A stretch of 57,266 nucleotides of DNA from an uncultured Clostridiaceae bacterium (GTDB taxonomy: Bacteria > Bacillota > Clostridia > TANB77 > CAG-508), in NCBI GenBank assembly GCA_948469815.1, contig CAOKMR010000005.1, positions 1-57,266 on the forward strand. Reading direction: 5' to 3'. Positions 29,807 through 38,746 of the stretch are shown here, one piece after another. The notes under the pieces were generated by a model. It was not told the DNA's origin. It saw only the letters and a program-made list of their open reading frames with translations, and made no database searches. Positions within the stretch are counted from its first letter, which is position 1, and each line of letters begins with the position of its first letter. A program made the position numbers and the translations under genes.

Positions 29807-30292
29807 GTGGAAATTAAGATAAACAAGGAGATAAGGGACTATAAAGAAAAAGTATTTTTTGGACTATCTATGAGGCAATGTATATTTTCTGCTTTAGCTT
29901 GTGGAGTAGCAGTATTGATATATTTTTTATTAAGAAATCATTTGGGTTTAGAAACATTATCTTGGCTATGTATATTAAGTGCTATTCCATTTGGGTTTTT
30001 AGGCTTTGTAAGGTATAACGGAATGAATGCAGAACAATTTATAATTACTTGGGTTAAGTCAGAAATTCTAATGCCAAAAGTTTTATATTTTAAACCAGAA
30101 AATATGTATAATGAATTATTAGAACAGGAATATAGAAGGAAAAAGAAGGAGGAAAAGCAACATGAGATTTTTAATGGGATTTTTAAAATTAAATCAAGAC
30201 AAGGAAAAAATGAAAATACCCAAAAGTGTTCAAAAGGCAATACCAATCAAGAGGATATACGAAAATGGAACATTTCAAGTTGGGAGAAATAA
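29807..30292 (+). CDS. PrgI-family membrane protein
   Basis: 161 aa from GTG 29807. The first 100 residues fit PrgI: INKEIRDYKEKVFFGLSMRQ, two helices at about residues 27-44 and 52-66, and ILMPKVLYFKPEN. PrgI-type proteins are small inner-membrane partners of VirB4 in Gram-positive transfer systems. The 3' end overlaps virB4 by 131 bp, with the last 45 residues in the overlap being charged and likely unstructured. Confidence 0.87.
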   Translation: MEIKINKEIRDYKEKVFFGLSMRQCIFSALACGVAVLIYFLLRNHLGLETLSWLCILSAIPFGFLGFVRYNGMNAEQFIITWVKSEILMPKVLYFKPENMYNELLEQEYRRKKKEEKQHEIFNGIFKIKSRQGKNENTQKCSKGNTNQEDIRKWNISSWEK

Positions 30293-32511
30293 CTACTCAA
30301 AAAGTTATAGATTTACAGATATAAATTATATTGTAGCAGATAAGGAAGAACAAGAGATGATTGCAATAGATTATGGAAGTATATTAAATTTATTAGACTA
30401 TTCATTATTACCTAAAATAACTATTGTAAATAGGAAGTTAAATGGTATTGATTTTGAAAACAAAATAAAAATGCAGTTAGGAAATGATAATCTAACGAAG
30501 TATAGAAAAGAGTTCAATAATATGTTATTACAAAATACAATGGAGGCACAGGGAATAATACAAGAAAAGATAATGACTATTACAGTAAACAAGAGAAAAG
30601 TAGAAGATGCAGAAATGTGTTTAAATAGAACAAGTGCAGAATTAAGTAATGGCTTTTCAAAATTAGGCTCTAAGATTACAGAGCTGGATATAAATGAAAG
30701 ACTAAGGGTATTTCATGATTTCTTCAGAACAGGAGAAGAAGATTTATACAACTTTGATATTAAAAAAACAATGCAAAAAGGACATAGTTTTAAGGATTAT
30801 ATTTGTCCAGACATATTTGAATTTAAAACAGACTTCTTTAAAATGGGTAATAGGTATGGGAGAGTACTATTTATAAAGGAATTTGCAAACTTTTTAAATG
30901 ATGATATAATATCAGAACTAACAGACCTAAATAAGAATATGATGCTAAGTATTGACATGAAAGCAGTTCCAATAGAGGAAGCAATAAAACTTGCAAATGA
31001 TAAAATAATGGCAGTGGAAACAGATATAGCAAGGTGGCAGAAAAGCCAAAATGAAAATGGAAATTTTTCTGCAGAGATACCATTTGAGTTACAAAAACAA
31101 AGAGAAGAAAGTAAAGAATTTTTAGAGGACTTGATGACACGAGATCAAAAGATGTTTCTAGCAACAATAACAATAGTTCATACAGCAAATACTAAAGAAG
31201 AATTAGATAATGATACGGAAAACCTAAAAGCAATCGCAGGTAAACGCATGTGTCAGTTAGGAATATTCAATTATCAGCAATTAGACGGACTTAATACTGT
31301 ATTGCCATATGGAATAAATCAAATAAAGTTAAATAGAACACTAACAACAGAAAGTTTGTCATCATTTATGCCTTTTAAAGTTCAAGAGGTTCAAGATACA
31401 AATGGGATATTCTATGGAAAAAATATCATTTCTAAAAATATGATATTAATAGATAGACATGAGTTACTAAACGGTAACTCATTTATCTTGGGCGTAAGTC
31501 GGAAGTGGAAAAAGTTTTACAGCAAAGCAAGAGATTACGGAAATAGCGTTGCAGGATAAGGATGCAGATATTATAGTAATAGATCCAGAGGCAGAATATA
31601 GAGCGTTGATAAAAAATCTTGGAGGAGAAGTAATTAAAATATCTGCAAATAGTAATAATCATATTAATGCATTAGATATAAATAAGGATTATGGAGAGGG
31701 AAAGAGTCCATTAAATGATAAAGCGGAATTTGTACTTTCACTATGTGAACAAATCATGGGAACGGATAATGGAATAGGAAAAGATAAATCACTAATTGAT
31801 AGATGTGTAAAAATTGTATATCAAGATTACGAAAATAGAAAATATCAAGGAACACCACCAACACTGGAAGATTTTAGAAAAGTATTACTAAGACAACCAG
31901 AAAGAGAGGCAAAAGACATAGCATTATCGATAGAATTGTTTACTAAAGGAAGTCTTAATACATTTGCGAAACAGACTAATGTACAAGTAAACAATAGAAT
32001 AATATGCTATGATATAATAGACCTAGGAGGACAACTAATGCCAATAGGAATGTTGGTGATTTTAGATAGCATATTAAACAGAATTTCAAAAAATAGAATA
32101 CAAGGAAAAACAACATATATCTTCATAGATGAAATTTATCTATTATTCAAACATTCATATACATCATTCTTTATAGAAAAATTATGGAGAAGGATAAGAA
32201 AATACGGAGGTTTTGCAACAGGGATAACACAAAACATTGCAGATATATTGAAAAATCAAAAAGCAACAACAATGTTATCTAATAGTGAACTTGTAATAAT
32301 GTTGAATCAGTCAGCAACAGATAGGAAAAAACTAGCAGAACTATTGCAAATATCAGAAAAAGAACTAAGTTTTATTACTAACTCAGGAACAGGTCAAGGA
32401 TTAATAAAAGTAAGTAATGCAATAATACCGTTTAAAAATATATTTCCCAAAAATACAGAGTTATACAAATTAATGACAACCAAGCCCAAAGAGTTCGAGG
32501 TGCAGGAATGA
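30162..32511 (+). CDS. VirB4/TraE-type ATPase with one CGG frameshift
   Basis: ATG 30162 behind AAGAAGGAGG, inside the prgI reading frame. About 782 aa with +1 reading at CGG 31500. N-terminal VirB4 segment (IPIKRIYENGTFQVG, YIVADKEEQEMI), then Walker A GVSGSGKSF (created by the shift) and Walker B TYIFIDEIYLLF, with ATGITQNIADIL. It powers the conjugation channel. The zero frame would end just after the Walker A position, so no active ATPase is possible without the shift or a repaired sequence. Confidence 0.93.
31500..31503 (+). other. CGG +1 frameshift site in virB4 Walker A (CGGA)
   Basis: FILGVS then GSGKSFTAKQEITE after skipping C 31500, so the P-loop itself spans the site. Preceding codon AGT. 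Confidence 0.93.
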
Positions 32512-33249
32512 AAAAAGTCATGTATAAAATAACAATAATACTACTAATAGGCATAATGCTTATTAGTAGTTACTTTGTTTTTAGAGATTGTAAAGAAGAT
32601 AAAAAACAAGAGAAAATATTTGAAGAATTGATAGTTATTGCAAACAATGAAGGCAACGAAAAAGAACAAATACAAGAAGATGAAATTAATCTTGAAGAAC
32701 TGTATAAAATCAATAGTGATGTTGTTGGGTGGATAAGGATAAAAAATACAAATATGAATTATCCCATAATGCAATCAAAATATAGTCCTAATTATTATCT
32801 GACTAGGAATTTTTATAAAAATTATTCAAGTAATGGAACACCATATATGGCAGAAAATTGTGATATAGAAAAAAGCGACAACTTAATAATATATGGTCAT
32901 AATATAAATGGAAAGAGAGTTTTTGGAGAACTAGAAAATTATAAAAAGGAAAAGTATTACAATGAGCATAGTATAATACAATTTCATACTTTAAAAGAGT
33001 ATGCAGAATATGAAATAATTGCAGTATTCAAAACAGTAGCATATAGTTCAAAAGGTTTTGATTACTACAATTATTATAATTTAAAAGATGAAAAAGAGTT
33101 TAATATATTTGTAAATAAATGTATGGAACTCTCTTTTTATAATACAGGAAAAAAAGCACAATATGGAGATAGGTTGATTACATTATCTACTTGTGAATAC
33201 TCAAACAAAAATCGGAAGATTAGTAGTTGTAGCAAAAAAAGTAATCTAG
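32508..33249 (+). CDS. Class B sortase with a CGG frameshift
   Basis: About 246 aa with +1 reading at CGG 33213. N-terminal membrane anchor (KITIILLIGIMLISSYFVF), sortase core DVVGWIRIKNTNMNYPIMQ, NLIIYGHNI (catalytic His) and RLITLSTCEYS (catalytic Cys). After the shift the end reads NGRLVVVAKKVI with the active-site Arg, as in SrtB. The zero frame instead reads NRKISSCSK. It probably anchors the adhesin at 8242 or another surface protein. It overlaps virB4 by 4 bp. Confidence 0.92.
33213..33216 (+). other. CGG +1 frameshift site in the sortase (CGGA)
   Basis: SNKN then GRLVVVAKK after skipping C 33213, restoring the catalytic arginine strand. Preceding codon AAT. This is the last site inside the ICE. 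Confidence 0.9.
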
Positions 33250-33263
33250 GAGGTGTGAAGTAA

Positions 33264-34370
33264 TTGACAGAAATACAAAGAAGAATAAAACAAAAGGAAG
33301 ATGCAAAAATACCTATAAAAAAATTAGATAGAAAAGCATTATATAAACAAAAATTAAAAAATAATATAGGAAAAACAAAAGAAAATGTAGATGAGAAAGA
33401 AAATAATAATCCAAATGAATATAGCATAAATAAAATAATAGAAACAGAAAAAGGGATATACCATAGAGGAATTGTAGATTTAGAAAAATATGCAAAAAAA
33501 GCAGTAAAAGAAACGAAACAAAATGCAAATTATACAGTACAAAAAATAAAACAAAAGAAATCAAATAAAACAATAAAGAGAAAGGCAAAAGAAACAACAA
33601 AAAGATTAAAACAGGGCAGAAAAACAATAAAAACATCAAAAAGAACAGGAAAATTTGCATACAAAACAACAAAACAAACTGAAAAAATAGCAATAAAAAC
33701 GAGCAAAAAAGCATATCAAGGTGCTAAAGAAGGAACAAAGGCAACAATTAAAGGAATAAAAATAGGAGTAAAAGCAACCATAAAAGCTGTAAAAACAACA
33801 GTGGTAACTGCAAAATCAATGTTGTCGCTATTTTTAGCAGGAGGGTGGATAGCTTTCGTTGTAATTTTAGTATTATGCATTGTAGGAATGGCTTGTGCAA
33901 TGATGTTTGGAGAAAGCACAGAACAAAACAGTAGTATTGTTGCAGTAGCTATGGGGCAAGTTGGAAATGTTGGAGGAGAAAAGTTTTGGAAGTGGTATGG
34001 ATTTAACGAGCATGTAGAATGGTGTGCAATTTTTGTAAGTTGGTGTGCTAATGAGTGTGGATATATAGAAAGTGGAACTATACCTAAATTTTCTAGTTGT
34101 AAATATGAAGGAGTGCCTTTTTTTAAGGAAAAAGGATTATGGAAAGATAGAGGATATATCGCAAAATCTGGAGATATTATATTTTTCGACTGGGAGCAAG
34201 ATGGACTTGCCGATCATGTTGGCATTGTACAAAAAACGGAAAATGATATAGTTTATACAATAGAAGGAAATTCTAGTGGGGATACTTGTAGACAGAAAGA
34301 ATATAATATTAATAGTAATGTCATTTATGGTTATGGAACACCATTATATTTGACTGAGAGGAGAGTATAG
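33264..34370 (+). CDS. Membrane-anchored CHAP-domain cell-wall hydrolase
   Basis: 368 aa from TTG 33264 (GGAGGTGTG ribosome binding site). Residues 1-185 are extremely Lys/Thr-rich with repeated TxKxxKT patterns, then one helix (FLAGGWIAFVVILVLCIVGMA), then a CHAP amidase/endopeptidase domain with the catalytic Cys in EHVEWCAIFVSW and His in GLADHVGIVQ. VirB1-like role, opening peptidoglycan for the channel. It ends the transfer operon and is followed by a strong terminator. Confidence 0.9.
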   Translation: MTEIQRRIKQKEDAKIPIKKLDRKALYKQKLKNNIGKTKENVDEKENNNPNEYSINKIIETEKGIYHRGIVDLEKYAKKAVKETKQNANYTVQKIKQKKSNKTIKRKAKETTKRLKQGRKTIKTSKRTGKFAYKTTKQTEKIAIKTSKKAYQGAKEGTKATIKGIKIGVKATIKAVKTTVVTAKSMLSLFLAGGWIAFVVILVLCIVGMACAMMFGESTEQNSSIVAVAMGQVGNVGGEKFWKWYGFNEHVEWCAIFVSWCANECGYIESGTIPKFSSCKYEGVPFFKEKGLWKDRGYIAKSGDIIFFDWEQDGLADHVGIVQKTENDIVYTIEGNSSGDTCRQKEYNINSNVIYGYGTPLYLTERRV

Positions 34371-34375
34371 AAAAA

Positions 34376-34410
34376 GGTACTAACTGAGATAGTTAGTACC
34401 AAAATTTTTT
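34376..34410. terminator. Bidirectional terminator between transfer operon and HU
   Basis: GGTACTAAC (34376-34384) pairs perfectly with GTTAGTACC (34392-34400), followed by TTTTTT on the plus strand and by a T-rich stretch on the minus strand. Confidence 0.9.
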
Positions 34411-34684
34411 ATTTATTTACAGCGTCTTTTAACACTTTACCTGCTTTGAACACAGGAACAGTAGATGCTGGTATTCTTAATTCTTCGCCAGTTCTAGGAT
34501 TCTTACCCTTTCTATCAGATCGTTTTCTTGTTTCAAAAGAGCCAAATCCAACAAGTTGAATTTTACCTTTATTTTTTAATTCCTCAGAAATTATTTCAAT
34601 TAAAGTATCTAAATTTTCTTCAGCAGATTTTTTTGAAGAACCTACTTTTTGAGCAATACTTGCTACTAATTCACTTTTATTCAT
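34409..34684 (-). CDS. HU-family DNA-binding protein
   Basis: 91 aa from ATG at 34684 (MNKSELVASIAQKVGSSKK), chosen because AAAGGGGG lies 9 bp upstream. The HU arm GFGSFETRKRSDRKGKNPRTGEELRIPA and terminal KAGKVLKDAV are intact. It bends DNA and may help recombination or excision of the element. Its promoter carries a perfect 0A-box heptamer just upstream of a -35 TTGACA. Confidence 0.95.
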   Translation of the reverse strand: MNKSELVASIAQKVGSSKKSAEENLDTLIEIISEELKNKGKIQLVGFGSFETRKRSDRKGKNPRTGEELRIPASTVPVFKAGKVLKDAVNK

Positions 34685-34753
34685 TATGATATAACCCCCT
34701 TTCACAAATATATTGTAAATAATTTATCAAAGTTATTTAATAATGTCAAGGAG

Positions 34754-34760
34754 TGTCGAA
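34754..34760 (-). promoter_or_regulatory. 0A-box heptamer (TGTCGAA) by the HU promoter
   Basis: TGTCGAA on the plus strand at 34754-34760; on the minus strand it precedes TTGACA, 17 bp, TAAATT of the HU promoter. TGNCGAA is the Spo0A recognition core. With a Spo0A-like protein at 38747 this may be a target, but single heptamers also occur by chance. Confidence 0.5.
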
Positions 34761-34800
34761 AAATTAAATATATTAGCAAATGTATAAGAAAATAGAAAAT

Positions 34801-34822
34801 GAGGAACGATTTATCGTTCCTC
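34801..34822. terminator. Palindromic hairpin 3' of the secreted-protein gene
   Basis: GAGGAACGAT pairs with ATCGTTCCTC around TT. It could serve as terminator for the minus-strand gene at 34883 and is similar in style to the hairpin at 50158. Confidence 0.6.
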
Positions 34823-34825
34823 AAA

Positions 34826-35388
34826 ATAATAGCTGTGGATGGGTTTATAGTTTCAATTAGTTTTGCTCTGTCTTATTTCACATTATCCATAAATGTGAAT
34901 GGTTACTTTCATATTCTGATGAAGATTAGAAAAAGTAAAAAGAACAGAATTGTTTCCATAGTGAGTTATACCGTCCACGAAGTAATACGTACCATTTGTG
35001 CTAATGAGATTATTTTTTTTGCTATCAATAAATGTAGCATTCTTGCTACCACCGTACGCAGTTGCAGTCACTCTGATAGGTTCCGTTACTGAACATTCAG
35101 TCACAATAGTTATGCCAACTCCACCAGAACCATCACTATTTAAAGGTACTGAAACCTTTGGATTCTGAGGAGTAACAGTTCCACTGTAATAACCCGATAT
35201 GCTTGAATATGGAACAATTCCATCATCCTCAGAAGTAACTGTAACTTCAGGGATAACTCCATTTGTATCGGGTTCTGCAGCGAAAACCTCAAGAGGCATA
35301 GCAGTCATAAGTGATGCTGTAAGAAGGAACGCAAATAATTTCTTTAACATAATAAATTCTCCTTTATTGGTGGCTCCACAGCTATTAT
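34826..35388. repeat. 14-bp inverted repeat around the secreted-protein gene
   Basis: ATAATAGCTGTGGA (34826-34839) and TCCACAGCTATTAT (35375-35388), perfect, 535 bp apart. No transposase inside and no clear target-site duplication. Confidence 0.7.
34883..35350 (-). CDS. Small secreted protein in an inverted-repeat cassette
   Basis: 155 aa with a signal peptide (MLKKLFAFLLTASLMTAMPLE then VFAAEP cleavage) and a beta-rich domain (SVPLNSDGSGGVGITIVT, VTEPIRVTATAYGGS, HQNMKVTIHIYG). Base composition is visibly less AT-rich than the neighbours. The gene lies between a perfect 14-bp inverted repeat, ATAATAGCTGTGGA at 34826-34839 and its complement at 35375-35388, so it may be a recently acquired cassette. 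No family recognised; a role as a surface or toxin-like factor cannot be told from sequence. Confidence 0.8.
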   Translation of the reverse strand: MLKKLFAFLLTASLMTAMPLEVFAAEPDTNGVIPEVTVTSEDDGIVPYSSISGYYSGTVTPQNPKVSVPLNSDGSGGVGITIVTECSVTEPIRVTATAYGGSKNATFIDSKKNNLISTNGTYYFVDGITHYGNNSVLFTFSNLHQNMKVTIHIYG

Positions 35389-35520
35389 ATAGAAAAGAAA
35401 CAAGAAGTTTCTAATCTACCTAAACAAACAATTATTATTGCTTAATTTCTCATATAAATAATAACACAAATAATAAATAACAACATAAAAAGACACATTT
35501 AGACACAAATTTTATTTTTT

Positions 35521-35549
35521 TGTAACTTTTTGTAGAGTTAGATGTCTAT
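35521..35549 (+). promoter_or_regulatory. ECF-type promoter of the glycosyltransferase
   Basis: TGTAAC 35521-35526 and GTCTAT 35544-35549, 17-bp spacer, matching the copies at 3242 and 37261. It predicts that the glycosyltransferase is a target of the element's ECF sigma factor. Confidence 0.7.
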
Positions 35550-35624
35550 ATATATGAGAAAAAATTGTAAATTGTCAAATTATAGCAAATAAAAAATAAT
35601 AATCTGTGGGAGGATAAATAGAGA

Positions 35625-37172
35625 ATGAAAGATAATAAAAAGAAGTATTTAGATAAGAAAAAAATAATATTTATAATACTAATAAATATAGGAATTATAA
35701 TAAGAATTGTTAATTTTCCAAATGCAATTTCAGAAATAAATGGTGATGAAATAATGACAATTATAAATGCCAAAGACATAGCAGATACTGGTAAAGATGC
35801 AAATGGAATATCATTTCCTGTCTATTTGCAAGGATGGGGAGGACAAAGTGTGATGCTATTATATTTAATGGCATTAATTTTTAAGATTTTTAACTATTCA
35901 TTATTTACAGCAAGATTACCTATGTTAATTGTTAGTATAATATCACTATTTGTGTTTTACGATTTTACGAAGAAAATTACAAAGAATGAAAAAATTGCTC
36001 TAATTGGACTAGCTGTACTTGTAATTTCTCCTTGGCATATATTACAGTCTATTTGGGCATTAGACTGTAATATGTTTCCACATTTTTTATTAATAGCAAT
36101 GGATTTACTATATACAGGAATTACAAAAAGTAATAATAAACTAATATATATTTCAATGATATTTTATGCAATAACATTATATTGTTATGGAGTGGCAATA
36201 TATTTTGTACCATTATTCCTATTAATATTTTGCATTTATTTAGTTAAGAATAAAATTATAAATTATAAAAATGCAATAATTTGCATTATTTTATTTTTAG
36301 TATTTGCAATGCCTATAATACTAATGTTTGCAATAAATGCTTTACATATAAATACACAAATAAAAATTTTCAATATAACTATTCCATATTATCCTAATTT
36401 ATCAAGAACTCAAGATATGTTATTTTTTTCTGATAACAAACTATCTCAGTTATTTAATAACATAATTGCAACAATAGGAGTAATGTTTATACAATCAGAT
36501 GGAGAAGAATGGAATTCATCAGCTATATTTGGAACTACATATCATATAACGATTGTATTTATAATAGTAATTATTATAAGTATTATTAAAACTATAGCAA
36601 AAGAAAAGAAGAAAATAAATATAGAATTATTTTTAGTGCTTATATGGTTGAGTATAAGTATATTAACAGGATTTATTATAAACAACACTAATATAAACAG
36701 ATTGAATTCAGTATGGTATATATTATTGATTTTATCAGCAAAGGGAATATATATAATTTATGAATATATTAAATATAAAAAAGCATATATAGTCATAACT
36801 ATTAGTATTTATGTGATACTATTTATAAGTTATAATATATATTTCTATTCATATTATTCTAATGTAATTGATAAATCAGTCTGTTTTTCAAAAGGATTTT
36901 ACCAAGCATTAAGTTATGTGAAAAATACAGATAAAAAAGAAGTGTTTTATGATAATATAATGGATGATGGTAATCTAAGATTATATTTAGATTTTAATCA
37001 TGATGATAATAAAATATATACAGAAATTAAAAATGATAATAAATTAAAAGAAAAAATAGATAATTTAAATGATGATGAAGCAATTATTATATATGTAAAA
37101 TTTGAAGATTATCATACAGAATTAAATAGCTATAGAATAGGAGATTATAAAATAATATATAATGACAATTAG
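35625..37172 (+). CDS. PMT/ArnT-type membrane glycosyltransferase
   Basis: 515 aa with about 11-12 hydrophobic helices, an N-terminal acidic motif SEINGDE near residue 40 like the catalytic DE of GT39/GT83 enzymes, and an extracytoplasmic C-terminal domain. Such enzymes move a sugar from a lipid carrier onto a protein or glycan at the outer face. Its ECF-type promoter and the sigma/anti-sigma pair downstream suggest an envelope-stress module carried as cargo. Confidence 0.82.
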   Translation: MKDNKKKYLDKKKIIFIILINIGIIIRIVNFPNAISEINGDEIMTIINAKDIADTGKDANGISFPVYLQGWGGQSVMLLYLMALIFKIFNYSLFTARLPMLIVSIISLFVFYDFTKKITKNEKIALIGLAVLVISPWHILQSIWALDCNMFPHFLLIAMDLLYTGITKSNNKLIYISMIFYAITLYCYGVAIYFVPLFLLIFCIYLVKNKIINYKNAIICIILFLVFAMPIILMFAINALHINTQIKIFNITIPYYPNLSRTQDMLFFSDNKLSQLFNNIIATIGVMFIQSDGEEWNSSAIFGTTYHITIVFIIVIIISIIKTIAKEKKKINIELFLVLIWLSISILTGFIINNTNINRLNSVWYILLILSAKGIYIIYEYIKYKKAYIVITISIYVILFISYNIYFYSYYSNVIDKSVCFSKGFYQALSYVKNTDKKEVFYDNIMDDGNLRLYLDFNHDDNKIYTEIKNDNKLKEKIDNLNDDEAIIIYVKFEDYHTELNSYRIGDYKIIYNDN

Positions 37173-37260
37173 TAAATGCCTATGCAAAAATTAGACTATG
37201 TTATAATTATACAATAATTAAAGTAAAAAATACAAAAAAAACAATTTTATTTAAAATTTT

Positions 37261-37289
37261 TGTAACATTTTTAGTTTTCAGTTGTCTAT
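37261..37289 (+). promoter_or_regulatory. ECF-type promoter of the ICE sigma gene
   Basis: TGTAAC 37261-37266 and GTCTAT 37284-37289 with 17 bp between, 21 bp before the sigma start. Nearly the same sequence as at 35521, including the following ATGAG. Confidence 0.72.
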
Positions 37290-37309
37290 ATACATGAGGG
37301 GGAGTATTT

Positions 37310-37783
37310 GTGAATGAAGAAATGTATGAAAAATATGCTTCAAAGATATATAAATATATTTATTCATTATGCAAAAATAATGATATAGCTGAGGAAATAT
37401 TACAAGATACATTTTATAATGCAATGAAAAATACAGAGAGTTTTAAAGGAAATAGTAGTATTTATACATGGTTGTGTAAAATAGCAAAAAACAATTGGAA
37501 TAATTATTTAAAAAGAAAAAGTAAAATAGAATTTGTTCCTTTAGAAGAAAATACACTTTATAATTCGGATTTTGAAAATATAGAAGATAAACAAGAATTA
37601 TTAAGAGTTTATCAAGAGATAAACAAATTAGATTCCACAACTAAAGAAATTTTGCTTATAAAAATGCATTCAAATTTAACTTTTAAAGAAATAGGAAATT
37701 TATTTAATAAATCTGAACAATGGGCAAGAACTAGGTTTTATAGAGGTAAATTAAAATTAAAGGAGGAATTGGAAAATGAATAA
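37310..37783 (+). CDS. ECF-type sigma factor (ICE copy)
   Basis: 157 aa from GTG 37310. Region 2 (YASKIYKYIYSLCKN, EEILQDTFYNAMKNTESF, SIYTWLCKIAKNNWNNYL) and region 4 (KEILLIKMHSNLTFKEIG, EQWARTRFYRGKLKLKEEL). Close paralogue of the sigma factor at 3291 outside the element. Overlaps its anti-sigma gene by 8 bp. Confidence 0.93.
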   Translation: MNEEMYEKYASKIYKYIYSLCKNNDIAEEILQDTFYNAMKNTESFKGNSSIYTWLCKIAKNNWNNYLKRKSKIEFVPLEENTLYNSDFENIEDKQELLRVYQEINKLDSTTKEILLIKMHSNLTFKEIGNLFNKSEQWARTRFYRGKLKLKEELENE

Positions 37784-38726
37784 AAAGATTTGTAATATTG
37801 TATTAGACTTACTTCCCATATATGTAGAAGATGATGTAACTAATGACACAAAAGAATTTATAGAAGAACATATAAAAGAGTGTAGTAATTGCAAAAATAA
37901 ATTAGATATTATGAAAATGGATATTGTTAAAGAAGAAGACAAGTTAAAAAATGATACTAAAATTGAAGTGGAAAAAATAAAAAAGGTCAATAAAAAGCTA
38001 CAAATGCATAAAGGTATATTACAAGTTAGTAGTATTATTATATCAATAATAGCTATAATATTTTTAGGCTGTACAATATATAAAGAATTTAATAAGACTT
38101 TATATGATAATATTCAAGAAATTTACGATGAAAATATGAAATTAGACAATTATCATTTGACTCAAAAAAATATATACAAAAATTATTTTGAAACAGGAAG
38201 TTTTGAAATAAGTAATGATATTTATTGTAAAGATAGTAAATTCAAAATATATGAAAATTTTAAAAGTATGAATGCAGATAAAACTGAAAAAGTAAGATAT
38301 GGCGAAATAGGTTCAGATAAAATTACAGAAATAGATATTAATGATAATAGTATTAAAGAAATACACATTAATGATGAAAATAGTACAGATGTTATTAAAC
38401 ATTCTTCTTATGTTGATAATAAATATATATTAGACGATATAGGATATCATGCAAGTTTAGATGACTTTAAGAATATAGATTATAAGGATATGGAAATAAA
38501 ATTTTTTGAAGAAAGAGAATGGTATGTTTATAGAGAGGGTAACGAAATAAATTACAATGAATATTGGATTGATAAAAATAACTTAACTGATATAAGACTA
38601 ATAGAAAGTAATGAAAAGTTTTACAGGGAAACATCATTTGTTTTTGAAAGAAATGTTGTAACAGAAGAAAAATTGAATATAAATTATGATACTACAAATT
38701 TTAAGAGAATAGAATTATATGATTAA
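37776..38726 (+). CDS. Zinc-finger anti-sigma factor (ICE copy)
   Basis: 316 aa. CNIVLDLLPIYVEDDV, then HIKECSNC zinc cluster, a membrane helix at about residues 87-108 and an outer domain ending like the protein at 3754 (TSFVFERNVVTEEKLN). It should hold the sigma factor at 37310 inactive. The outer domain may sense a cell-wall signal linked to the glycosyltransferase. Confidence 0.87.
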   Translation: MNKKICNIVLDLLPIYVEDDVTNDTKEFIEEHIKECSNCKNKLDIMKMDIVKEEDKLKNDTKIEVEKIKKVNKKLQMHKGILQVSSIIISIIAIIFLGCTIYKEFNKTLYDNIQEIYDENMKLDNYHLTQKNIYKNYFETGSFEISNDIYCKDSKFKIYENFKSMNADKTEKVRYGEIGSDKITEIDINDNSIKEIHINDENSTDVIKHSSYVDNKYILDDIGYHASLDDFKNIDYKDMEIKFFEEREWYVYREGNEINYNEYWIDKNNLTDIRLIESNEKFYRETSFVFERNVVTEEKLNINYDTTNFKRIELYD

Positions 38727-38746
38727 GGAGCATATAAGAAAGAATA

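Noticed and set aside
5598-33213. ICE as a decayed, pseudogene-rich element
   Set aside because: All breaks are the same event, one extra C before a GGN glycine, with no other indels or internal stops in the transfer genes apart from the primase leader; neutral decay would give mixed lesions.
34826-35388. Insertion sequence
   Set aside because: No transposase and no target-site duplication; kept only as an inverted-repeat cassette.
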